Positions 16,664 through 23,914 of a DNA stretch of 64,000 bases are shown piece after piece (position 1 is the first letter of the stretch; every line of letters begins with the position of its first letter). A model generated the notes under the pieces. It did not search any database. It saw only the letters and a program-made list of their open reading frames with translations, and was not told the origin of the DNA. The position numbers were made by a program, and so were the translations under genes. This stretch comes from Jiangella sp. DSM 45060 (GTDB lineage Bacteria > Actinomycetota > Actinomycetes > Jiangellales > Jiangellaceae): contig NZ_LT629771.1 in NCBI RefSeq assembly GCF_900105175.1, positions 930,001 through 994,000 of the forward strand, in the 5' to 3' direction.

Positions 16664-17547
16664 TCGTCGTCCTGGGCAGCGCGAACATGGACCTCGTCGC
16701 GACCGTCGACCGCGCGCCGGGCCGCGGCGAGACCGTCACCGGCCGCGACTTCAGCACCGTCCCCGGTGGCAAGGGCGCGAACCAGGCGCTGGCGGCCGCG
16801 CGGGCCGGCGGCGACGTCGCGTTCCTCGGCGCCGTGGGCGACGACGACTTCGGCCGGCGCATCACGGCGCTGCTGGCCGATGCCGGGATCGACGTGTCCG
16901 GGCTGGCGGTGGCCGACCGGCCGACCGGGACCGCGCACATCACCGTCGACGCGACCGGCGACAACTCCATCGTCGTGGTGCCGGGCGCGAACGGGACGGT
17001 GACGGAGCTGACCGACGCGCACCGGGCCGCCGTCGACGCCGCGGACCTGCTGATGCTGCAGCTGGAGCTCCCGTTGCCGCTGGTCACCGCAGCAGCGCGC
17101 CATGCGCGGGACCGCGGCGTGCGGGTGGTGCTGACCCCGGCGCCCGCGGTGCCGCTGCCGGCGGACCTGCTGGCCGCGGTCGACGTCCTGGTGCCGAACG
17201 AGCACGAGGCGGCGCTGCTGGCCGGCGTCGCGGATCCGGTCGAGGCGGCCCGGTCGCTGGCGGCGGGCGGCGGCGACGTCGTCGTGACGCTCGGGGCGCG
17301 CGGTGCGCTGCGGGTCCGGGCGGGCGAGGAGACGCGGGTGCCCGCGTTCCAGGTCGAGGCGGTCGACACGACGGCGGCCGGCGACACCTTCGCCGGGGTG
17401 CTCGCCGTCGGCCTGGCCGAGGGCCTGGACTGGGCCGGAGCGCTGCGACGGGCGTCGGCGGCGGCCGCGCTGTCGGTGCGGCGGCCGGGCGCGTCGTCGT
17501 CGATGCCGGACCGGGCCGAGATCGACGCGTTCCTGGCGGAGGCCTGA
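16660..17547 (+). CDS. ribokinase-like PfkB carbohydrate kinase
   Basis: A 295-aa cytoplasmic kinase of the ribokinase branch. N-terminal substrate motif ([22 protein letters not shown]), the GGKGANQA motif, and the C-terminal ATP/anion-hole motif [13 protein letters not shown] with the catalytic Asp. Closest in pattern to ribokinase (ATP + D-ribose to ribose 5-phosphate). It directly follows four glycohydrolase paralogs that act on ribosyl bonds, so the simplest role is capture of the released ribose. A related pentose or nucleoside cannot be excluded. ATG overlaps the upstream stop (ATGA). Confidence 0.88.
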   Translation: MIVVLGSANMDLVATVDRAPGRGETVTGRDFSTVPGGKGANQALAAARAGGDVAFLGAVGDDDFGRRITALLADAGIDVSGLAVADRPTGTAHITVDATGDNSIVVVPGANGTVTELTDAHRAAVDAADLLMLQLELPLPLVTAAARHARDRGVRVVLTPAPAVPLPADLLAAVDVLVPNEHEAALLAGVADPVEAARSLAAGGGDVVVTLGARGALRVRAGEETRVPAFQVEAVDTTAAGDTFAGVLAVGLAEGLDWAGALRRASAAAALSVRRPGASSSMPDRAEIDAFLAEA

Positions 17548-19463
17548 TGTTCACCCCGTACGTGCCCCGCCCGATCGACCGTCCCGCGACGGTGCCGCTG
17601 GACCCGGACGCCGACCTGTCGATGCTGGACGAGGCGAAGATCTTCGCCGCGCCGGACGACCCGGCGGACTGGCCGGCCTGGCGGGCGGCGCTCAAGCGCT
17701 GGCGCTCGGAGGCGCGCGAGCGCGTCGGGTATGACGGCTCTCGCTACGACGTGGAGCGGACCGACGGCTTCGTCGTCGCGCTGGCCTGGCTCTGGGACGA
17801 GCTGCTGTACGACCACGCGACCGGCGGGTTCGACGTCGACGGCTACCTGGCCGCGGCGACGCGCGAGTTCGGCGGCCTCGACGGTGTCGTGCTCTGGCAC
17901 GCGTACCCGAACGAGGGCATCGACGAGCGCGACCAGTTCGCCTTCTTCGACGTGCCCGAGCTGCCGTCCGTCGTCGCCGCCTTCCAGGCCGCCGGGGTGC
18001 GGGTGTTCGTGTCGTACTACCCGTGGGAGCGGTCCGACCCACAACAGGTCGTCGCACTGGTCGAGCGGCTGGGCGCCGACGGCGTCTTCCTGGACAGCTC
18101 GAAGGAGGGCTCGGCCGAGGTCCGGGCCGGGCTGGACGCGCTGCGGCCGGAGTTGTCGATGGAGGGCGAGTCGCGGCTGCCGCTGGCCCGCGTGCACGAC
18201 CACACGATGTCGTGGGCGCAGTGGTTCGCCGACTCGCCGGTGCCGGGCGTGCTGCGCGCGACCTGGTTCGAACGGCGGCACGTGCTGCACCACACCCGCC
18301 GCTGGAACCACAGTCACCTGGACGAGCTGCAGTCGGCCTGGCTGAACGGCTCCGGCGTGCTGGTGTGGGAGACGGTGTTCGGCGTCTGGGTGGGCTGGAG
18401 CGCGCGGGACCGGTCGCTGCTGCGCTCGATGCGACGGGTGCAGCGCGACTACCGCGACTGGCTGCAGGCCGAGGACTGGACGCCGCTGGCCGACCACCCC
18501 GGCGGCGGCGCCCCGGTGTACGCGTCGCGGTGGGTGCACGACGGCGTCGGATTGTGGACCGTGGTCAACCGGAGCGACACCGACTGGTCCGGGCCATGGC
18601 TGGCGGTCGACGTGCCGGGCCCGTTCACCGAGCTCACGACCGGTGCGGTGCTGTCGGTGACGAAGGACGACGACGGGCGGACGGTGATCGGCGGCCGGCT
18701 TCCGGCCGGCGGCGTCGCGGCGGTGCTGGCGGCGGACGTCGCGCCGGGCTCCGTCGCCGTGTCGCCGGACACGACGTTCCCGCGCCGGCCGGCCGTCCGC
18801 GTCCCCGCGGCGGGGCTGACCGTCGCCGAGACGCCGCCCGGCCTGGCCCGGGTGGACGGCGGCCGCTACGACCTCGTCGTCCGGTACCGGATCCGCGAGA
18901 CCGGCCTCTACGACGAGGCCCCGTACGTCGACGAGTGGAAGCCGCTGCCGCCCCGGCTGCACGCCGACGGCACCGCGCACCGCCGCGCCGAGCTCGCGCC
19001 GTTCGCCGTCGGCCGGACCGAGGTGACCAACGACGAGTTCGCCGCGTTCCTCGCCGCCACCGGCTACCGGCCGCGGCGCCCGGAGCGGTTCCTGGCGCAC
19101 TGGGATGAGCGGCGCGGCGCGGACCCCGTCACGTACGTCGACCTCGCCGACGCCCGCGCGTACGCCGCGTGGGCCGGGCGGCGGCTGCCGACCGAGGACG
19201 AGTGGCAGGTCGCGGCCGAGGCCGGGCTGCTGGAGCGCGGCACGCCCGCCGTCTGGAACCTCACCGAGAGCGAGCACACCGACGGCCGCACCCGGTTCGT
19301 CGTGCTCAAGGGCGGCTCCGACTGGGCGCCGACCGGCTCGGACTGGTACTTCGACGGCGGCCGCCGCGCGCCGGACTTCTCGGCGAAGTACCTGCTCATG
19401 GGCGCGGGGCTGGACCGCTCGCCGTCCGTCGGGTTCCGCTGCGCGGTCGGGGTGACGGCGTGA
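17547..19463 (+). CDS. TIM-barrel glycosidase-like/FGE-sulfatase domain fusion
   Basis: A 638-aa protein without signal peptide. Residues about 60-420 resemble a glycoside-hydrolase-like TIM barrel ([35 protein letters not shown], a Trp-rich [15 protein letters not shown]) plus a beta-sandwich. Residues about 440-638 are a formylglycine-generating-enzyme/C-lectin-type domain: [42 protein letters not shown] and the ending SVGFRCAV. The two active-site cysteines of true formylglycine-generating enzymes are not seen; the only Cys near the site is in FRCAV. The domain is therefore more likely a binding or scaffold module. It lies in the seven-gene overlapping chain. Function unknown, probably on a glycosidic substrate inside the cell. 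Confidence 0.7.
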   Translation: MFTPYVPRPIDRPATVPLDPDADLSMLDEAKIFAAPDDPADWPAWRAALKRWRSEARERVGYDGSRYDVERTDGFVVALAWLWDELLYDHATGGFDVDGYLAAATREFGGLDGVVLWHAYPNEGIDERDQFAFFDVPELPSVVAAFQAAGVRVFVSYYPWERSDPQQVVALVERLGADGVFLDSSKEGSAEVRAGLDALRPELSMEGESRLPLARVHDHTMSWAQWFADSPVPGVLRATWFERRHVLHHTRRWNHSHLDELQSAWLNGSGVLVWETVFGVWVGWSARDRSLLRSMRRVQRDYRDWLQAEDWTPLADHPGGGAPVYASRWVHDGVGLWTVVNRSDTDWSGPWLAVDVPGPFTELTTGAVLSVTKDDDGRTVIGGRLPAGGVAAVLAADVAPGSVAVSPDTTFPRRPAVRVPAAGLTVAETPPGLARVDGGRYDLVVRYRIRETGLYDEAPYVDEWKPLPPRLHADGTAHRRAELAPFAVGRTEVTNDEFAAFLAATGYRPRRPERFLAHWDERRGADPVTYVDLADARAYAAWAGRRLPTEDEWQVAAEAGLLERGTPAVWNLTESEHTDGRTRFVVLKGGSDWAPTGSDWYFDGGRRAPDFSAKYLLMGAGLDRSPSVGFRCAVGVTA

Positions 19464-20647
19464 GCGGGCCGCTGGCGGGACTGCGCGTCGTCGACGCCGC
19501 GACGCTGTTCGCCGGGCCGATCGCCGCGATGCACCTGGGCGACATGGGCGCCGACGTCGTCAAGGTCGAGCACCCGCGCCGCCCGGACCCGTCCCGCGGG
19601 CACGGGCCGGCGAAGGACGGCCAGAACCTGTGGTGGAAGACGCTCGGCCGGAACAAGCAGACGATGACGCTGGACCTGTCGCACGAGCGCGGCCAGGAGG
19701 TGTTCCGGCGGCTGGCCCGCGAGTCGGACGTCGTCATCGAGAACTTCCGGCCGGACACGCTGGAGCGGTGGAACCTCGGCTACGACGTCCTCGCCGAGGA
19801 GAACCCGGGGCTGATCCTGGCGCGGGTCACCGGGTTCGGGCAGGTCGGCCCGTACCGGCGGCGGCCCGGGTTCGGCACGCTGGCCGAGGCGATGAGCGGG
19901 TTCGCCGCGATGACCGGCGAGCCCGACGGCCCGCCGACGCTGCCGCCGTTCGGGCTGGCCGACGGCATCACGGCGCTGGCGACGGCGTTCGCGGTCACGT
20001 CCGCGCTGCACGCCCGGGCGGCGAGCGGGCGCGGCCAGGTCGTCGACCTCGCGATCGTCGAGCCGATGCTGTCCGTGCTCGGGCCGCAGCTCACCCGGTG
20101 GGACCAGCTCGGGACGGTGCAGCCGCGCACCGGCAACCGGTCGGCGAACAACGCGCCGCGCAACACCTACCGCACCTCCGACGGCCGCTGGGTCGCGGTG
20201 TCGACCAGCTCGCAGAGCATCGCCGAGCGGGTCATGCGGCTGGTCGGGCGGCCCGAGGTCGTCGACGAGCCGTGGTTCGCGACCGGCGCCGGCCGGGCGG
20301 CGCACGTCGAGGAGCTGGACGCCGCCGTCGGGGCGTGGGTGGCGAAGCGGTCCCGGGACGAGGTGGTCGCGGAGTTCGAGGCCGCCGAGGCCGCGGTCGC
20401 GCCCGTCTACGACGCGTCTGACATCGTCGCCGACCCGCAGCTGGACGCGCTGGGGACCGTGCTGCGGCTGCCCGACGACGACCTCGGCGAGGTCGCGATG
20501 CAGAACGTGCTGTTCCGGCTCTCCGAGACGCCCGGGACGGTGCGGTGGACCGGGCGGGCGCACGGCGCCGACACGTCCGCCGTCCTGGCCGAACTGGGGT
20601 ACTCGGCCGACGACATCGCGTCGCTGCGGGCGGAGGGCGTCGTATGA
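19460..20647 (+). CDS. class III (CaiB/BaiF) CoA-transferase
   Basis: A 395-aa formyl-CoA-transferase-like enzyme that moves CoA between carboxylic acids. The N-terminal signature [33 protein letters not shown] is clear. The catalytic acid region reads [11 protein letters not shown]: the position that is Asp in formyl-CoA transferase is Glu, a variant also common in related actinobacterial CoA-transferases. GTG overlaps the upstream stop by four bases. Together with the CitE-like lyase that follows it suggests activation and cleavage of an organic acid, perhaps the aglycone of the imported compound. Confidence 0.86.
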   Translation: MSGPLAGLRVVDAATLFAGPIAAMHLGDMGADVVKVEHPRRPDPSRGHGPAKDGQNLWWKTLGRNKQTMTLDLSHERGQEVFRRLARESDVVIENFRPDTLERWNLGYDVLAEENPGLILARVTGFGQVGPYRRRPGFGTLAEAMSGFAAMTGEPDGPPTLPPFGLADGITALATAFAVTSALHARAASGRGQVVDLAIVEPMLSVLGPQLTRWDQLGTVQPRTGNRSANNAPRNTYRTSDGRWVAVSTSSQSIAERVMRLVGRPEVVDEPWFATGAGRAAHVEELDAAVGAWVAKRSRDEVVAEFEAAEAAVAPVYDASDIVADPQLDALGTVLRLPDDDLGEVAMQNVLFRLSETPGTVRWTGRAHGADTSAVLAELGYSADDIASLRAEGVV

Positions 20648-21456
20648 ACCTGACGCTGCTCTACGTGCCCGCCGACCGGCCGGACCGCGCGGCGAAGGCG
20701 CTCGCGTCGGCGGCCGACGTGGTGATCCTCGACCTGGAGGACGCGGTGGCGCCGTCGGCGAAGGCGGCCGCCCGGGCGTCGGCCGCGGCGGTGCTGGCGG
20801 AGGCCGGCCCGGACCGGGCCGTGCAGGTGCGCGTCAACGCGCCCTCGACGCCGTGGGGCGGCGACGACCTCGCCATGGTCGCCGCGCTGCCGCCGTCGGT
20901 GGGGGTGCGGGTGCCGAAGGTGGCGTCCGCGGCGGACGTCGCGGCCGTGCGGTCGGTGGCCGGGCCGCGGCCGGTGCACGTGCTGCTGGAGACGGCGGCC
21001 GGGGTCGAGGCGGCGTACGCCGTCGCGTCGGCGCCCGGCGTGGCGTCGATCGGGCTGGGCGAGGCCGACCTCGCCTCCGACCTGGGCGTTTCCGGCCCGG
21101 ACGGGCTGGCGTGGTGCCGGCAGCGGCTGGTGGTCGCGGCGCGGGCGGCCGGGCTGGCGCCGCCGGCGATGGCCGTCTGGACCGACCTGCGCGACGACGA
21201 CGGGCTGGCCGCGTCGTGCCGGGCCGGGCGCGCGCTCGGCTTCGTCGGGCGGGCCGCGATCCACCCCAAGCAGCTACCCGTCATCGAGGCCGCCTTCCGC
21301 CCGTCGCCGGACGAGGTCGCCCACGCGGCCGAGGTGGTCGCCGCGGTCGAGGCCGCGGCGGCCTCCGGCTCCGGCGTCGCCGTCCTCGCCGGCGGCCGCT
21401 TCGTCGACGTCGCCATGGTCGACCAGGCCCGCCGGGTGCTCGCCCTCGCCGACTAG
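20644..21456 (+). CDS. HpcH/HpaI or CitE-like aldolase/lyase
   Basis: A 270-aa TIM-barrel lyase of the citrate-lyase beta/HpcH family. Recognisable segments: LLYVPADRPDR, VILDLEDAVAPSAK (metal/substrate acids E and D), VRVNAPSTPWGGDDLA, IGLGEADLASDLG, GRAAIHPKQLPVI. Family members cleave or condense 3-hydroxyacyl-CoA or malyl-CoA-type substrates. As partner of the preceding CoA-transferase it would cleave the CoA thioester, for example citramalyl- or malyl-CoA-like. It is the last gene of the overlapping chain; its stop codon TAG is part of the -10 box of the next gene. Confidence 0.84.
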   Translation: MNLTLLYVPADRPDRAAKALASAADVVILDLEDAVAPSAKAAARASAAAVLAEAGPDRAVQVRVNAPSTPWGGDDLAMVAALPPSVGVRVPKVASAADVAAVRSVAGPRPVHVLLETAAGVEAAYAVASAPGVASIGLGEADLASDLGVSGPDGLAWCRQRLVVAARAAGLAPPAMAVWTDLRDDDGLAASCRAGRALGFVGRAAIHPKQLPVIEAAFRPSPDEVAHAAEVVAAVEAAAASGSGVAVLAGGRFVDVAMVDQARRVLALAD

Positions 21457-21459
21457 GGT
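21454..21459 (+). promoter_or_regulatory. -10 box for a leaderless transcript
   Basis: TAGGGT, 6 nt before GTG 21466; its first three bases are the stop codon of the preceding lyase gene. It places the transcription start on or next to the start codon. Confidence 0.55.
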
Positions 21460-21465
21460 GGCGGT

Positions 21466-22221
21466 GTGCTGGACGACGGCGTCGTCGCGCGGTTGCGTGG
21501 CGCGGGGTGTGTGTTCGCGGAGGACGAGGCGCGGCTGATCACCGAGACCGCGCGCACCCCGGCCGAGGCCGAGGCGATGGTGGCCCGGCGGGTCGCGGGC
21601 GAGCCGCTCGAGCACGTGCTGGGCTGGGCCGCGTTCGCCGGGCTGCGCGTCGCCGTCGGGCCGGGGGTGTTCGTGCCGCGGCACCGCAGCGAGCTGCTGG
21701 TCGGCCTCGCGCGGGAGCGGGTGCGGCCGGGCGCGGTGGTGGTCGACCTCGGGTGCGGGACGGGGGCGCTGGGGCTCGCCGTGGTGCACGGGATCGACGG
21801 CGTGGAGCTGCACGCGGCCGACGTCGACCCGGACGCGGTCGCGTACGCCCGCCGCAACGTCGAACCGGCCGGCCACGTCCACCAGGGCGACCTCTACGAC
21901 GCCCTGCCGGGGGAGCTGCGGGGCCGGGTGGACGTGCTGCTGGCCAGCCCGCCGTACGTGCCGACCGCGGCCATCGCGCTGATGCCGCCCGAGGCCCGCG
22001 ACCACGAGCCGCGCACCGCCCTCGACGGCGGCGGCGACGGGCTCGACCTCGCCCGCCGCATCGCCGCCGGGGCGCCGGACTGGCTGCGCGCCGGCAGCGG
22101 CGTCCTGCTGATCGAGCTGAGCGCCGCCCAGGCGCCGGCCGCCGCCGACGCCGTCACCGCGGCCGGGCTGAGCGCGCGGCAGCACCACGACGACGACGCG
22201 GCCGTCGTGACCGGGCGCTGA
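21466..22221 (+). CDS. HemK-like N5-glutamine methyltransferase family protein
   Basis: A 251-aa SAM-dependent methyltransferase similar to release-factor glutamine methyltransferase. It shows the substrate-side motif AGEPLEHVLGWAAFAGLRV, the SAM motif VVDLGCGTGALGLAVV and the catalytic-loop motif ASPPYVP. True PrmC/HemK has NPPY; Ser in place of Asn marks a divergent branch whose target may not be a release factor. The start GTG 21466 is supported by a -10 box 6 nt upstream, implying leaderless mRNA and independence from the preceding operon. Repeat copy 4 lies just after its stop. Confidence 0.82.
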   Translation: MLDDGVVARLRGAGCVFAEDEARLITETARTPAEAEAMVARRVAGEPLEHVLGWAAFAGLRVAVGPGVFVPRHRSELLVGLARERVRPGAVVVDLGCGTGALGLAVVHGIDGVELHAADVDPDAVAYARRNVEPAGHVHQGDLYDALPGELRGRVDVLLASPPYVPTAAIALMPPEARDHEPRTALDGGGDGLDLARRIAAGAPDWLRAGSGVLLIELSAAQAPAAADAVTAAGLSARQHHDDDAAVVTGR

Positions 22222-22246
22222 GGGCCGGCCGGGTTCGAGCGAGCGG

Positions 22247-22298
22247 CGTTGTCGGTGCCCGCCCGTAGGGTGGGTGCCCTCCCAGCCGGGCGGGTACC
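22247..22298 (+). repeat. 52-bp dispersed repeat, copy 4 (diverged hairpin)
   Basis: Plus strand: TTGTCGGTG (22249-22257), 8 nt, TAGGGT (22266-22271), then a hairpin at 22273-22298 (GGTGCCCTCCC / GGGCGGGTACC, 4-nt loop). The promoter box is identical to copy 1. The hairpin sequence has changed on both arms while staying paired. It lies between two convergent genes. Confidence 0.75.
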
Positions 22299-22347
22299 GA
22301 ACCGGCGGTCCGACGGAGCTCGGGCAGGTCACCGGCGGGCGCGTGGG

Positions 22348-22944
22348 TCAGCGTGGCCAGCCGGCCGCCAGCGCCCGAGCCGCCACGCGGGCCTGCTCCG
22401 CCGCCGTCTCGGCCGCGGTCTCGTCGTCGCCCCAGGCGCCGTCCAGGAGCAGCGTCGCGTATCCCTGAGCGGTCGCCGCCACGGCGAGCGCGAGCGGCTC
22501 GCCGTCCCGGCCGAGCAGCTCGGCGGCCGGCGCCACGAACGCCGCCACGATCGGCTCGGCCGCCCGCTGCAGGTCCGGGTGCGCCGCCTTGTCCAGTCCG
22601 GACGACACCAGCGTCCGGAACAGCGCCCGGTGGCCGTCGGCGAACCGGACGTACGCGCCCGCCGCCGCGGCCAGCCGATCGGCGGGCGGCCCGCCCTCGG
22701 GCGTCGCCCGCAGCGCCGCCGTCAGGAACCCGGCCGCCCGGATCGCCGCCGCCGCGAGCAGTTCGTCGCGGTCGGCGAAGTGCCGGTACGGCGCCGCGGA
22801 GGTGACGCCGACCCGGCGCGCCGCCTCGGAGATCGAGAAGCCGTGCAGGCCGCGTTCGGCGATCAGCTCGACGGTGGCGTCGACCATCGCCTCGCGCAGG
22901 CCGCCGTGGTGGTAGCCCTTCCTCGTCCGTTCCGGCACGCGCAT
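22348..22944 (-). CDS. TetR family transcriptional regulator
   Basis: A 198-aa regulator. The N-terminal HTH (about residues 14-60) reads REAMVDATVELIAERGLHGFSISEAARRVGVTSAAPYRHFADRDEL-like in family order. The C-terminal ligand domain is Ala-rich and helical and resembles the WHG-type TetR C-terminus (RALFRTLVSSG). It begins 16 bp after the stop of the SDR gene on the same strand, so the two form an operon and the regulator probably controls the SDR gene. Confidence 0.9.
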   Translation of the reverse strand: MRVPERTRKGYHHGGLREAMVDATVELIAERGLHGFSISEAARRVGVTSAAPYRHFADRDELLAAAAIRAAGFLTAALRATPEGGPPADRLAAAAGAYVRFADGHRALFRTLVSSGLDKAAHPDLQRAAEPIVAAFVAPAAELLGRDGEPLALAVAATAQGYATLLLDGAWGDDETAAETAAEQARVAARALAAGWPR

Positions 22945-22960
22945 CAGCGTAGGCGGCCGC

Positions 22961-23839
22961 TCAGGCGAGCAGACGCACGCCGGTCAGTTGCTCCGACACC
23001 GACCACAGCCGGGCCGCAGCCTCGGGGTCGTGCGACTGCGGGCTGGTCGACACGAACCCGGGCCGCCCGCGGGACTGCGCGAACCCGGTCGGCCCGACGC
23101 ACTCGCCGCCGCGGACGGACGGATCCAGCGCCGCGAACACCGTCGGCTTCGCCCCGGCGGCCGCCGGCTGCGCCGCCACGTACGCCAGCCGCAGCCACCA
23201 CGGAGGTCGCTCGCCGCCGACCGCCGGGCCGGTCGACGTCAGGTTCGACCTCGCCACGCCCGGATGGCAGGCGACGGAGACGACGTCCAGGCCGGCTCGC
23301 TTCGCCCGGCGGTCCAGCTCGTACGCGAACAGCAGGTTGGCCAGTTTCGACCGCCCGTACGCCGTCCACCGGTTGTAGCCGCGGTCGAGGGCCAGGTCGT
23401 CGAAGGCGAGCGCGTTGCGCCGGTGCCCGCCGCTGCTGACGGTGACGACTCGGGCGTCCGGCGCAAGCAATGGCCACAGCAGCCCGGTCAGCGCGAAGTG
23501 GCCCAGGTGGTTGACGCCGAAGTGCAGCTCGAAGCCGTCGGTCGTGAGGCGCCGTGGCGCCGCCATGATGCCGGCGTTGTTGATCAGCAGGTCGACGTGG
23601 TCGAACCGGCTGGCCGCCGCGGCCGCGAACGCTCGCACGGACGCGAGGTCGGCGAGGTCGAGCTCCAGCGCCTCGGCGGACCCGGGCAGCTCGGCGGCCA
23701 CGGCCTCCGCCTTCGCGCGGTTGCGGCAGGCCAGGACGGTGTGGGCGCCGGCGGCGGCGAAGGCGCGGGCGGCCTCGAGGCCGATGCCGCTGTTGCCGCC
23801 GGTGACGACGGCGACTCGTCCGGAGAGGGAGGAAGGCAT
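22961..23839 (-). CDS. short-chain dehydrogenase/reductase
   Basis: A 292-aa Rossmann-fold oxidoreductase of the WWOX/retinol-dehydrogenase-like SDR branch. NAD(P) motif TGGNSGIG near residue 14, NNAG motif (LLINNAGIMAA) near 90, catalytic YGRSK, and a proline-tryptophan-rich C-terminal part (GGERPPWWLRLA). Substrate unknown. A -10 box TAGAGT ends 7 nt before the ATG, suggesting a leaderless transcript that also carries the TetR gene downstream. Confidence 0.88.
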   Translation of the reverse strand: MPSSLSGRVAVVTGGNSGIGLEAARAFAAAGAHTVLACRNRAKAEAVAAELPGSAEALELDLADLASVRAFAAAAASRFDHVDLLINNAGIMAAPRRLTTDGFELHFGVNHLGHFALTGLLWPLLAPDARVVTVSSGGHRRNALAFDDLALDRGYNRWTAYGRSKLANLLFAYELDRRAKRAGLDVVSVACHPGVARSNLTSTGPAVGGERPPWWLRLAYVAAQPAAAGAKPTVFAALDPSVRGGECVGPTGFAQSRGRPGFVSTSPQSHDPEAAARLWSVSEQLTGVRLLA

Positions 23840-23846
23840 GTAAGAG

Positions 23847-23852
23847 ACTCTA
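23847..23852 (-). promoter_or_regulatory. -10 box for leaderless SDR-TetR transcript
   Basis: TAGAGT on the minus strand, 7 nt before ATG 23839; no ribosome site is present in front of that ATG. Confidence 0.5.
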
Positions 23853-23869
23853 ACATCGGCTCGAAGAGA

Positions 23870-23909
23870 CGGGGAGTCGCCACCTCCGCAGCGCGGCGGC
23901 GACTCCCCG
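23870..23909 (-). terminator. terminator after the M14 peptidase gene
   Basis: A perfect 12-bp stem CGGGGAGTCGCC (23870-23881) / GGCGACTCCCCG (23898-23909) with a 16-nt loop, 5 bp past the stop of the minus-strand peptidase gene. Confidence 0.7.
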
Positions 23910-23914
23910 CGGGA

